Assembly: GCF_900074915.1 (NCBI RefSeq)
Contig: NZ_LT222319.1
Coordinates: forward strand, 4,373,001-4,437,000
Direction of reading: 5' to 3'
From: Pseudomonas cerasi
GTDB lineage: Bacteria > Pseudomonadota > Gammaproteobacteria > Pseudomonadales > Pseudomonadaceae
Length of the DNA stretch: 64,000 nt
A model generated the notes under the pieces. The model worked only from the letters and a program-made list of their open reading frames with translations, was not told where the DNA came from and ran no database searches. Position 1 is the first letter of the stretch. Every line of letters begins with the position of its first letter. Positions 43,441-52,191 of the stretch are shown one piece after another. Both the position numbers and the translations under genes were made by a program.

Positions 43441-43851
43441 TCCCCCTTCAAGCAAGTTTCCTGCAAGCCATCGTAAAGCCTGCACGAAAAACGCAGCTCG
43501 ACACGGTCGGCTGCGCGAATAGTCTTGTCGCCGGTTTCGCAGTTGATGATCACTTATCTAACCCTGCGAAATCGACGCTGTTCCTGTGTAGGCAACCTGC
43601 TATTGAGCATGGTTCTTTAAGAAAAGTTCCATTGGCACAACCGCTGGCGTGAGCCGCAAACTGCATAAAACTCCCTTAAATCAATACACTGGAGCATTTC
43701 CAGCAACTCAACAAAAGGAAATCAATAGGCATGACGTCGAGGACTGGAGCACAATCCAGACCCGCCGTGGTCTCACATTGCCATGTAGGCGAGGCTATTG
43801 TGCCGTTACCCCAATACTTATACTAGTGGTCGCCAAGGGCAGAATTCGCAG
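43441..43851. other. Intergenic region between algU and nadB
   Basis: This divergent promoter region should also carry the nadB promoter and possibly further algU promoters. A second GAACTT on the minus strand (43629-43624) has only a poor -10 at the right spacing. I see no RNA gene or riboswitch. Confidence 0.45.
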
Positions 43852-45468
43852 ATGAGTCAACATTTTCAGCATGACGTACTGGTAATCGGCAGCGGCGCGG
43901 CCGGGTTGAGCCTGGCACTGACCCTTCCCGACCACCTGCGGATTGCAGTCCTGAGCAAGGGCGATCTCGCCAATGGCTCGACCTTCTGGGCACAGGGCGG
44001 CGTTGCGGCAGTACTGGATGACACCGACACCGTGCAATCTCATGTTGAGGACACGCTGAACGCAGGCGGCGGCCTTTGCGACGAAGACGCTGTGCGCTTC
44101 ACCGTCGAGCACAGCCGCGAGGCGATTCAATGGCTGATCGATCAAGGCGTACCTTTTACCCGTGGCGATGACGCAGACACCGACGAAAGCGGATTTGAAT
44201 TTCACCTGACGCGTGAAGGCGGCCATAGCCATCGGCGGATCATTCATGCTGCAGATGCCACGGGCGCAGCGATTTTTCGCACCCTGCTGGAACAGGCGAT
44301 CAAGCGACCCAACATTGAACTGCTCGATCAGCGCGCTGCCATCGACCTGATCACTGAACGCCGCCTCGGCCTGGACGGCCAGCGCTGCCTCGGTGCCTAT
44401 GTGCTCAACCGCCACAGTGGCGAAGTGGATACTTACAGCGCGCGCTTCACTATCCTGGCGTCGGGTGGCGCCGCCAAGGTCTATCTGTACACCAGCAACC
44501 CTGACGGCGCCTGTGGCGACGGCATCGCCATGGCCTGGCGTTCCGGCTGCCGGGTGGCGAACCTCGAGTTCAACCAGTTTCACCCCACTTGCCTGTATCA
44601 CCCGCAGGCCAAGAGTTTTCTGATCACCGAAGCACTTCGTGGCGAAGGGGCCTATCTCAAACTGCCCAACGGCGAACGCTTCATGCAGCGCTTCGACGAG
44701 CGGGCAGAACTGGCCCCGCGCGATATCGTGGCCCGCGCGATAGACCATGAAATGAAGCGACTGGGCATCGACTGTGTGTATCTGGACATCAGCCACAAGC
44801 CGGAAGCCTTCATCAAGACGCACTTTCCAACCGTCTACGAGCGCTGCCTGGAGTTTTCCATCGACATCACACGCGAGCCGATACCGGTGGTTCCGGCCGC
44901 GCATTACACCTGTGGCGGCGTGATGGTGGACAGCAAGGGGCATACCGATGTGCCGGGCCTGTACGCCATCGGCGAGACCAGCTTCACGGGCCTGCACGGC
45001 GCCAACCGCATGGCCAGCAACTCGCTGCTGGAGTGCTTCGTCTATGCCCGATCGGCCGCCGCAGACATAGAAAAGCAATTGGCTGACGTGCAGATGCCCG
45101 CCGACCTTCCTGCCTGGGACGCCAGCCAGGTCACCGACTCGGACGAGGACGTGATCATCGCGCACAACTGGGACGAGCTGAGGCGGTTCATGTGGGACTA
45201 CGTCGGCATTGTGCGCACCAACAAACGCCTGCAGCGCGCTCAACACCGCGTACGCCTGCTGCTGGATGAGATCGACGAGTTCTACAGCAACTACAAGGTC
45301 AGCCGTGACCTGATCGAGTTGCGCAATCTGGCGCAGGTCGCGGAACTGATGATCCGCTCGGCCATGCAGCGCAAGGAAAGCCGCGGCCTGCATTACACGC
45401 TGGATTATCCCGATATGTTGCCGGAGGCGCTGGACACTATTCTGGTGCCGCCCACCTATGCCGGCTGA
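43852..45468 (+). CDS. nadB: L-aspartate oxidase
   Basis: 538 residues from ATG 43852. The N-terminal FAD-binding motif VLVIGSGAAGLSLAL is present, followed by the succinate-dehydrogenase/fumarate-reductase-type core (TFWAQGGVAAV, HSHRRIIHA, NLEFNQFHPTCLYHP, ANRMASNSLLE). It oxidises L-aspartate to iminoaspartate, the first step of de novo NAD synthesis. Its last 32 bp overlap the 3' end of ygfX on the other strand. Confidence 0.97.
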   Translation: MSQHFQHDVLVIGSGAAGLSLALTLPDHLRIAVLSKGDLANGSTFWAQGGVAAVLDDTDTVQSHVEDTLNAGGGLCDEDAVRFTVEHSREAIQWLIDQGVPFTRGDDADTDESGFEFHLTREGGHSHRRIIHAADATGAAIFRTLLEQAIKRPNIELLDQRAAIDLITERRLGLDGQRCLGAYVLNRHSGEVDTYSARFTILASGGAAKVYLYTSNPDGACGDGIAMAWRSGCRVANLEFNQFHPTCLYHPQAKSFLITEALRGEGAYLKLPNGERFMQRFDERAELAPRDIVARAIDHEMKRLGIDCVYLDISHKPEAFIKTHFPTVYERCLEFSIDITREPIPVVPAAHYTCGGVMVDSKGHTDVPGLYAIGETSFTGLHGANRMASNSLLECFVYARSAAADIEKQLADVQMPADLPAWDASQVTDSDEDVIIAHNWDELRRFMWDYVGIVRTNKRLQRAQHRVRLLLDEIDEFYSNYKVSRDLIELRNLAQVAELMIRSAMQRKESRGLHYTLDYPDMLPEALDTILVPPTYAG

Positions 45469-45901
45469 ATTTCAAACGTACACGCAGACGTCGATGAATG
45501 TCCGGCGTCAATGCGTCATGCGGGATACAACAACTGTTTATTGATCGTCCTGGCCGACCGGCGATAATCGGGCGAAAACGCAGAATGACCACCCACGGCA
45601 AGGCAAGGCTGTCGGGGCATAACTGCACAGACTGCCAGCCGTCACATGCATTCCACAGCTGCCAGCCTTGATGATCGCGCTTGAGTGCAGTGAATGCCGC
45701 CGGATGCGTCAGCAGGATGGAGCGTGGTATCACGCGGACAGCGTGCACCAGGCACATCAGCGCACCCAGCGCCGCAGCCCACGCGGCGATGTCCAGCCAG
45801 TACAACGCGACCAGTGCCAGCGACTGAACCGCAAGATACGCCGTCACCAGCAGACGCGAAGCCTGCCAGTGACATTCAAAGCGATCACTGGGGCTGGACA
45901 C
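45437..45901 (-). CDS. YgfX family membrane protein (CptA-like)
   Basis: 154 residues. Starts FECHWQASRLL, typical of YgfX, with two membrane segments (~17-34 and ~38-58) and a soluble C-terminal domain (SLALPWVVILRFRP). In E. coli it pairs with SdhE (YgfY) and has been described as a toxin affecting cell division. The overlap with sdhE (17 nt) preserves that pairing. The 3' end overlaps nadB by 32 nt on opposite strands. Confidence 0.85.
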   Translation of the reverse strand: MSSPSDRFECHWQASRLLVTAYLAVQSLALVALYWLDIAAWAAALGALMCLVHAVRVIPRSILLTHPAAFTALKRDHQGWQLWNACDGWQSVQLCPDSLALPWVVILRFRPIIAGRPGRSINSCCIPHDALTPDIHRRLRVRLKFSRHRWAAPE

Positions 45902-46139
45902 GATCCAGAATCATGCGAACCATACGCTGCAATTCAGCGTCTTCGGATTCGGCGCGCTGCATGAACCAGCCGAACATATCCTGATCCTCACAGGTCAGCA
46001 GACGGCGGTACAAATCGCGGTCTACGTCATTCAGATGTGGATAGACCTCACGGACAAACGGCACCAGCAGCACGTCCAGTTCAAGCATGCCGCGGCGGCT
46101 GTGCCAGTAAAGGCGGTTGAGTTCAACGTCTTCGACCAT
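45885..46139 (-). CDS. sdhE: FAD assembly factor SdhE (YgfY)
   Basis: 84 residues from ATG 46139, with GGAG ~6 nt upstream. The hallmark RLYWHSRRGMLELD (RGxxE motif) binds flavoprotein and FAD. It promotes covalent flavinylation of succinate dehydrogenase and related enzymes. Operon with ygfX, divergent from ygfZ. Confidence 0.94.
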   Translation of the reverse strand: MVEDVELNRLYWHSRRGMLELDVLLVPFVREVYPHLNDVDRDLYRRLLTCEDQDMFGWFMQRAESEDAELQRMVRMILDRVQPQ

Positions 46140-46285
46140 GGAGCGCTCCTCAAAGTAGGCGGCAAGTATACAGCCGTGAGCCGGGCGCGCGAATCTCGCA
46201 ATGGTCGCAGCAGTTTTCATGTACCCGTATGCATAACCTCGACTCGGCACTATGATGTGCCCCCGGACTTTTTTCCCAATCTGCG

Positions 46286-47233
46286 ATGACCATGGCCCAC
46301 ACAGCTTTTTTCTGCACGCTAACCCATGAGGGCGTTCTCGCCGTTCGCGGCGTGGATGCCAGCAAGTTTCTTCAGGGTCAGCTGACGTGCAACCTCAATT
46401 ATCTGAATGAAGACAAATCCAGCCTGGGTGCCCGTTGCACGCAGAAAGGCCGGATGCAGTCGAGTTTTCGCATCGTGTTCGAGGGCGACGGTTGCCTGTT
46501 GGCGATGGCTGGCGAACTGATCGAGGCGCAATTGCTCGACCTGCGCAAATACGCAGTGTTCTCCAAATCGAAGCTCACGGATGAAAGCGCAGACTGGGTG
46601 CGCTTCGGTCTGCAGGACGGGGACGCTGCGCTGGTCAGCCTGGGGCTGGATCTGCCACAGGAAACCGATAGCGTGGTGCGCGCCGATGACCTGATCGCGA
46701 TCCGCGTCTCGCCAGGTCGGGCCGAGCTCTGGGTGCGCAGCGCACAGGCAGACAGCATCAAAGCGCGTCTGGCATCGCAGTTGAGCGAAGCCCCGCTGAA
46801 CGACTGGCTGCTGGGCCAGATCCGTGTCGGTATCGGCCAGGTGTTCGGCAACACCCGCGAAGAATTCATTCCGCAGATGATCAATCTGCAAGCGGTTGGC
46901 GGCGTCAGCTTCAAGAAAGGCTGCTACACCGGCCAGGAAATCGTTGCCAGAATGCAATATCTTGGCAAACTAAAGCGCAGGCTTTACCGCCTGACCCTGA
47001 GCGGCGAAGAGATCCCGCAGCCCGGTACGGCACTGTTCTCACCGGTGCATGCCAGCGCAGTGGGCAACGTCGTCATTGCGGCACAGGATGGGCAGAACAT
47101 CGAGCTGCTCGCGGTATTGCAGGGTGATGCGGCAGAAGACGGTCGTATCAATCTTGGTTCGCCAGAAGGCGCGGCGCTGCAAATGAGTGAACTGCCCTAC
47201 ACACTGGACAGCAAACTCGAAACTCAGCGCTAG
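46286..47233 (+). CDS. ygfZ: Folate-binding protein YgfZ (Fe-S cluster maintenance)
   Basis: 315 residues of the GcvT-like family. The signature KGCYTGQEIVAR (~213) with its essential Cys is present. It supports the activity of Fe-S enzymes such as MiaB in a folate-dependent way. Its position next to sdhE/ygfX is common in gamma-proteobacteria. Confidence 0.92.
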   Translation: MTMAHTAFFCTLTHEGVLAVRGVDASKFLQGQLTCNLNYLNEDKSSLGARCTQKGRMQSSFRIVFEGDGCLLAMAGELIEAQLLDLRKYAVFSKSKLTDESADWVRFGLQDGDAALVSLGLDLPQETDSVVRADDLIAIRVSPGRAELWVRSAQADSIKARLASQLSEAPLNDWLLGQIRVGIGQVFGNTREEFIPQMINLQAVGGVSFKKGCYTGQEIVARMQYLGKLKRRLYRLTLSGEEIPQPGTALFSPVHASAVGNVVIAAQDGQNIELLAVLQGDAAEDGRINLGSPEGAALQMSELPYTLDSKLETQR

Positions 47234-47343
47234 CAGACGAACACATTCAGCTTCCTAGTGTCTTTAGAGCGATCCAGTACAGCCTGGCGCTCTGAAGAGC
47301 GCGCGGATAACTCTGGACACCCCCAACAGCTGCGAGATGCAAC

Positions 47344-48165
47344 ATGAGCAAGATGGCTGACGAGGTGCAGAGAAACTTGATCAAGGCCATCGACAGAGAT
47401 GCCTTGTTTCTCCCCACCCTGCCGGAAGTGGCACTGAGGATTCGCCTGGCTGCAGAGGACACCGAGATCAGTATTTCGGCCCTGAGCAAGGTCATCGGTA
47501 GCGATACAGCCCTTTCCGCGCGCCTTATCAAGGTTGCGAACAGCCCCCTGCTGCGCCCGAATTTTGAAGTCAGCGACGTCAATACCGCGATTCGACGCCT
47601 GGGCGTCAACTACACCTGCAACCTGGCCATCGGCCTGGTGGTCGAGCAGATGTTCCACGCCAAGTCGCCGGTCATCGAGCAGAAGATGCGCGATATCTGG
47701 AAGCAAAGCCTGCAGGTGGCCGGTATCAGCTACACCCTGTGTCAGCACTACACCAGTCTGAAACCCGATCAGGCCACGCTCGCCGGGCTGATCCACCTGA
47801 TCGGGATCCTGCCGATCCTGACCTATGCCGAAGACCATTACGAGCTGCTGTCCGACCCGATCAGCCTCAACCACGTAATCGACAGCATTCATCCGGTCAT
47901 CGGCGAGCGCCTGCTGCGCTCATGGGATTTCCCCGAGCCGCTGGCCTGTGTGCCGGGCCAGTTCCAGAACTTCGCGCGCGTCTCGAAAAGCCCTGACTAC
48001 ACCGACCTGGTACAGATCGCCACGGTGCATATCCATAGGAATACCGACCATCCCTTCAGCCTCATCGAAATGGTCGACCTGCCTGCCTACAGCCAGCTGA
48101 GGCTCGCCAGAGGCGAAGGCGTGCTCAGCGCCCAGATGGACGAAGCCAAGAGCATGCTCTACTAA
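47344..48165 (+). CDS. HDOD-domain signalling protein
   Basis: 273 residues. The HDOD domain lies at ~25-215 (LPTLPEVALRIRL...ISALSKVIGSDTALSARLIKVANSPLLRP...TAIRRLGVN). There is no attached GGDEF, EAL or kinase domain, and the canonical HD metal residues are not evident, as usual for HDOD. Probable regulatory adaptor of unknown partner. It stands alone, converging on the sensor-kinase gene. Confidence 0.88.
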   Translation: MSKMADEVQRNLIKAIDRDALFLPTLPEVALRIRLAAEDTEISISALSKVIGSDTALSARLIKVANSPLLRPNFEVSDVNTAIRRLGVNYTCNLAIGLVVEQMFHAKSPVIEQKMRDIWKQSLQVAGISYTLCQHYTSLKPDQATLAGLIHLIGILPILTYAEDHYELLSDPISLNHVIDSIHPVIGERLLRSWDFPEPLACVPGQFQNFARVSKSPDYTDLVQIATVHIHRNTDHPFSLIEMVDLPAYSQLRLARGEGVLSAQMDEAKSMLY

Positions 48166-48175
48166 TTTCGCCCCA

Positions 48176-49561
48176 TCAGGTGGCGCTGAAACTGACCCTT
48201 ACCTTCAAGCCACGCTCAGCCCCCTCGTGCAAGGTGATCCTGGCCAGATGTGCCCGGCAGATTTCGCCCACAATCGCCAGCCCGAGCCCGGCACCACTGC
48301 CCTGCTGGCTGCGGCGATAAAAACGCTCGAAGACCCGCTCACGCTCATCGGGCGGAATGCCGGGACCATCATCCTCGACCTCCAGAACGCCCGGCGCATA
48401 GACCCGCAACACGACGTTGCCGCCCGGCGAGGTATGGGCCAGCGCGTTGTCGATCAGATTGCTCAGCAACTCGTTCAGCAAGGTCGGCTCGCCGCGCAGC
48501 CAGACCGGCTCGTCAGCCTCCAGCGCCAGCGCAACGCCCCGGGAATGAGCCAACGGTGCCATGGCCATGCCCAGCTCTCTGGCCAATTGACTGAGGTCCA
48601 GCTGTTGCGCCCCGCCCTCGGCGATGGACCTGGCGCCGTTTTCGATGCGTGCCAGGGACAGCAGCTGGTTGGCCAGATGCGTGAGTCGATCGGTGCCGAG
48701 CGCCGCCGACTCCAGCGTGCTGCGCCAATGCTCCGGGTCGTGTTCGCGCAGCCCCAGCTCGACCCGCGCCTTCAAGGCGGCCAGCGGCGTGCGCAGTTCG
48801 TGGGCGGCATCCGCGATGAATTGCGCCTGGCGCTCGAACTGCACGCGCAATCGTTCGGTGAAGTGGTTCAGCGCCCCCACCAACGGACGCAGCTCGTGCT
48901 GCACTTCAACCATCGGCAAGGCGCGCAGATCATCCGGCTGACGCTCCTCGACGGCGGTGCGCAGGCGCTCCAGCGGTCGCAATGCCGCGCTGACCGTGAA
49001 CCAGACCAGCAGCAGCGCGCCCCCTCCGAGCATGCCCAGGCGCAGCAATGTGTCGGCCATCAGGCTGCGCGCCATGCCCTTGCGCGCTTCCTGGGTTTCG
49101 GCAACGCGGATTTCAGCGGTGCCGTTCATGCCCGGGTCGGTCACCGGTTTGAGCAGACTGACAACCCGCACATCCTGGCCCTGATAGATCCCGTTATAAA
49201 ATTTCGCCAGGGCCGGGTAATCGTCGGTACGCAAGGTACCGGGCGGCGGCGAAGGCAGGTTTTCATAACCGGAAATCAGCTTCTGATGAATGTCATTGAC
49301 CTGATAGTAGATGCGCCCTTCGCTATCGTAGGCGAAGGTATCCAGCGCCACGTAGGGAATGTCGGCGCTCAGCGTGCCATCACGCTGGGTCAGGCCGGCA
49401 GCGATGGTTCGCGCGGAAGCCAGCAACGTACGGTCATAGGCGGTGTCGGCCACTTCGCGACCATTCCAGTAAGCGCTCATGCCGCTGGCCAGCATCAACA
49501 CCACCAGCAGCAGGGCCAGGTTCCACAACAACCGCCAGCGCAGGCTGTCGTTAATCATCAC
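48176..49561 (-). CDS. tctE: Sensor histidine kinase, TctE type
   Basis: 461 residues. Membrane helices lie at ~10-30 and ~168-188, flanking a periplasmic sensor domain (~31-167). HAMP, the H-box AHELRTPLAALKARV (~248) and an HATPase_c domain with EDDGPGIPPDERERVFERFYR and GAGLGLAIVGEI complete it. It overlaps the regulator gene by 11 nt. With the divergent tct transporter genes it probably senses tricarboxylates such as citrate and activates the transporter. Confidence 0.88.
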   Translation of the reverse strand: MMINDSLRWRLLWNLALLLVVLMLASGMSAYWNGREVADTAYDRTLLASARTIAAGLTQRDGTLSADIPYVALDTFAYDSEGRIYYQVNDIHQKLISGYENLPSPPPGTLRTDDYPALAKFYNGIYQGQDVRVVSLLKPVTDPGMNGTAEIRVAETQEARKGMARSLMADTLLRLGMLGGGALLLVWFTVSAALRPLERLRTAVEERQPDDLRALPMVEVQHELRPLVGALNHFTERLRVQFERQAQFIADAAHELRTPLAALKARVELGLREHDPEHWRSTLESAALGTDRLTHLANQLLSLARIENGARSIAEGGAQQLDLSQLARELGMAMAPLAHSRGVALALEADEPVWLRGEPTLLNELLSNLIDNALAHTSPGGNVVLRVYAPGVLEVEDDGPGIPPDERERVFERFYRRSQQGSGAGLGLAIVGEICRAHLARITLHEGAERGLKVRVSFSAT

Positions 49562-50222
49562 GGCTTTCCAGCAGATACCCCAGACCGCGAAAGGTCACGA
49601 TCGCCACGGAATGCCCGTCGAGCTTTTTGCGCAGACGATGGACATAGATCTCGATGGCGTCGGGGCTGGCTTCTTCATCGAGCCCGAACACCTGCGCCGC
49701 CAGTTGCTCCTTGCTCATCACCCGACCCGGCCGGGCGATAAGCGCTTCCAGCACTGCCTGTTCGCGAGAGGTCAGGGTCAGCAGCTCTTCGCCGAGTGTG
49801 AAACGTCGCGTATCCAGATCGTAGGCCAGCACGCCGCAGCGCTGTTGCCGCTCGCCACCCAGCACGCTGCGCCGCAGCAAAGCCTTGACCCTGGCCTCCA
49901 GCTCGGAGAGTTCGAAAGGCTTGGCCAGGTAGTCGTCGGCACCCAGATTCAGGCCGTGGACACGGTCCTTGACGTCACTGCGCGCCGTCAGCATCAGCAC
50001 CGGCAGGTTTTTGCTGCGCGCTCGCAGACGCGCCAGCACTTCAAAGCCGTCCATGCGCGGCAACCCGACATCGAGAATGGCGACCGCGTACTCCTCGCTG
50101 TTCAATGCCAGGTCGGCAGCCACGCCATCATGCAGCACATCAACGGTCAAACCCGCGCTTTTGAGCGCCTGCGCGACACTTTCAGCCAATTGCAGATGAT
50201 CTTCCACAAGAAGAACACGCAT
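49551..50222 (-). CDS. tctD: OmpR-family response regulator, TctD type
   Basis: 223 residues. The receiver domain (~1-115) has the phosphoacceptor Asp51 (AILDVGLPRMDGF) and Lys in LAKPFELSE. A C-terminal winged helix (~128-218) ends in the typical YVHRLRKKL..HSVAIVTFRGLGYLL. It is transcribed divergently from tctCBA. Three 11-bp-spaced direct repeats upstream are candidate binding sites. Confidence 0.9.
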   Translation of the reverse strand: MRVLLVEDHLQLAESVAQALKSAGLTVDVLHDGVAADLALNSEEYAVAILDVGLPRMDGFEVLARLRARSKNLPVLMLTARSDVKDRVHGLNLGADDYLAKPFELSELEARVKALLRRSVLGGERQQRCGVLAYDLDTRRFTLGEELLTLTSREQAVLEALIARPGRVMSKEQLAAQVFGLDEEASPDAIEIYVHRLRKKLDGHSVAIVTFRGLGYLLESRDD

Positions 50223-50691
50223 CGCCGTCTCCTGATTGTCACTGTTGTTATCGATCTGGGTATCGAGGCTCGTGGCGGTGGAGTTTACAGGCCGGCCGCC
50301 GTCTGTGAAGGGCAGAAACGATTCGCGGCTCGCTAGTCAAGACGTGAAAGGCAACTGAAAGGTTTACGAAAGGTTTGTCGTTTAGCATCGAGAGACGACC
50401 CGATAAAAGGGTACGTAAAAAACAGGCGCCCGGACGCGTCTGAACAATAAAAACAATAAATTGCTAAACGGAGTCACGTCATGTCTACGCCCGTCCAGGC
50501 TTGCCAGCTCATGGAGCACCTCCCGTCGAGGACTGCTCTGCGCGCTCCTCACGCCACCTGCTTCAAAACACCACTTCAGCGCAAACGCCCGCCCCTGTGA
50601 CACAGCACACAGGTTTTCCCGTGCGCGTGACAAAAGCGCATGGTGAACAGCTTCTCTCTGCCAAAAACAACAATATCCCTGGAGACTGAAC
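50223..50691. other. Divergent promoter region tctD / tctC
   Basis: 469 bp between the regulator and transporter genes. It contains the direct repeats at 50346-50373 and the tctC ribosome binding site (GGAGA before ATG 50692). ORFs here overlap on both strands but none shows family features. I see no terminator or RNA gene. Confidence 0.5.
50346..50373. promoter_or_regulatory. Three GAAAGG direct repeats with 11-bp period
   Basis: GAAAGG occurs at 50346-50351, 50357-50362 and 50368-50373. The last two copies extend to GAAAGGTTT. OmpR-type regulators bind direct repeats spaced by about one helical turn, so this is a candidate TctD site controlling tctCBA and/or tctDE. Confidence 0.6.
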
Positions 50692-51669
50692 ATGAAATTT
50701 TCCCTGCGCCACATAGCCGCTACCGCTGGGTGCATGCTGATTGCCAGCCAGTTGCTTGCCGAACCCAAACGTCCGGAATGCATTGCCCCTGCCTCGCCAG
50801 GTGGCGGATTCGACCTGACCTGCAAACTGGTGCAGAGCGCGCTGATCAACGAGAAGATTCTGACTTCGCCGATGCGCGTCACCTACATGCCAGGCGGTGT
50901 CGGCGCGGTGGCCTACAACGCCGTCGTTGCGCAGCGCCCCGCCGATGCCGGCACACTGGTCGCGTGGTCCAGCGGTTCGCTGCTCAATCTGGCGCAGGGC
51001 AAATTCGGTCGTTTCGATGAGAACGCAGTGCGCTGGCTCGCCGCCGTGGGCACCAGCTATGGCGCCATCGCAGTGAAGAGCGACTCGCCCTACAAGAATC
51101 TCGACGATCTGGTCCAGGCGCTGAAAGCCGACCCGAGCAAAGTCGTGATCGGCTCAGGCGGCACCGTGGGCAGCCAGGACTGGATGCAGACCGCATTGAT
51201 CGCCAAGGCCGCCGGCATCAACCCGCGCGCACTGCGCTACGTGGCACTCGAAGGCGGCGGTGAAATCGCCACCGCGCTGCTCGGCGGCCACATCCAGGTG
51301 GGCAGTACCGATATTTCCGACTCCATGCCGCACATTCTGAGCGGCGATATGCGCCTGCTAGCGGTGTTCGCCGAAAAGCGTATCGACGAACCTGAAATGA
51401 AAGGCATCCCCACCGCCAAGGAACAGGGCTACGACATCGTCTGGCCGGTGGTACGTGGCTTCTACCTCGGGCCGAAGGTCAGCGACGAAGACTACAACTG
51501 GTGGAAAGCTTCGTTCGATAAGATCCTGGCTTCCGAGGACTTCGCCAAACTGCGCGACCAGCGCGAGCTGTTCCCGTTCGCCATGACCGGCGCGGAACTG
51601 GACACCTACGTCAAGAAGCAGGTCGCCGACTACAAGTTGATGGCCAAGGAATTCGGCCTGATTCAGTAA
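50692..51669 (+). CDS. tctC: Tripartite tricarboxylate transporter substrate-binding protein
   Basis: 325 residues with a signal peptide (~1-23, LLAEP). Family features are CIAPASPGGGFDLTCKLVQ at the N-terminus, YMPGGVGAVAYN, and a C-terminal KKQVADYKLMAKEFGL. It binds a tricarboxylate such as citrate in the periplasm for the TctAB membrane complex. The tctC-tctB-tctA order with the divergent tctDE genes fits the classical citrate system, but the ligand is not proven. Confidence 0.92.
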   Translation: MKFSLRHIAATAGCMLIASQLLAEPKRPECIAPASPGGGFDLTCKLVQSALINEKILTSPMRVTYMPGGVGAVAYNAVVAQRPADAGTLVAWSSGSLLNLAQGKFGRFDENAVRWLAAVGTSYGAIAVKSDSPYKNLDDLVQALKADPSKVVIGSGGTVGSQDWMQTALIAKAAGINPRALRYVALEGGGEIATALLGGHIQVGSTDISDSMPHILSGDMRLLAVFAEKRIDEPEMKGIPTAKEQGYDIVWPVVRGFYLGPKVSDEDYNWWKASFDKILASEDFAKLRDQRELFPFAMTGAELDTYVKKQVADYKLMAKEFGLIQ

Positions 51670-51731
51670 TTGAACTCAATTGACTGACATTCAGTTGCAC
51701 CCGCTGCAGGGGCGCGACTCAGGAGCTTCTC

Positions 51732-52190
51732 ATGGTCATACAACGCATCTTCGCTGGCCTGCTGTTACTGGCATGCGCAGGCCTGGCCCTCATGGCCTGG
51801 CCTTATCAGGCACCTTTTTCCTATGAACCGGTCGGACCACGCGCCTTCCCGCTGCTGATGCTCGGGCTGATGAGCGTCGCCCTGCTGTACCTGCTGATCA
51901 GACCCACGCCCATCGTGCACACCGAGGAAGACCCGGAGCTGGATCGCGAGACCCTGATCAAGATCGGCGTGTGCATCGTCCTGCTGCTGATATTCGCGGG
52001 GCTGTTCGAACCGCTGGGCTTCATCCTCAGCAGCATTCTGATCGGCATTCCCATGGCGCGCCTGTATGGCGGCCGCTGGCTGCCGAGCGTGGTGGTGGTG
52101 ATTCTGATGAGCGTCGGCCTGTACATGCTGTTCGACAAGGCCATGGACGTCCCCCTGCCTTTGGGCCTGCTCAGCGTTCTGGAGAATTAA
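51732..52190 (+). CDS. tctB: Tripartite tricarboxylate transporter small membrane subunit
   Basis: 152 residues with four predicted membrane helices (~8-26, ~35-55, ~80-98, ~108-145). It pairs with TctA, whose ATG lies 1 bp after its stop codon. Confidence 0.88.
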   Translation: MVIQRIFAGLLLLACAGLALMAWPYQAPFSYEPVGPRAFPLLMLGLMSVALLYLLIRPTPIVHTEEDPELDRETLIKIGVCIVLLLIFAGLFEPLGFILSSILIGIPMARLYGGRWLPSVVVVILMSVGLYMLFDKAMDVPLPLGLLSVLEN

Positions 52191-52191
52191 A

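Noticed and set aside
43624..43640. Second AlgU promoter upstream of algU
   Set aside because: GAACTT is present on the minus strand but no acceptable TCTRR lies 16-17 nt downstream.
43795..45393. 532-codon minus-strand ORF
   Set aside because: Antisense to nadB, which has all its motifs on the plus strand.
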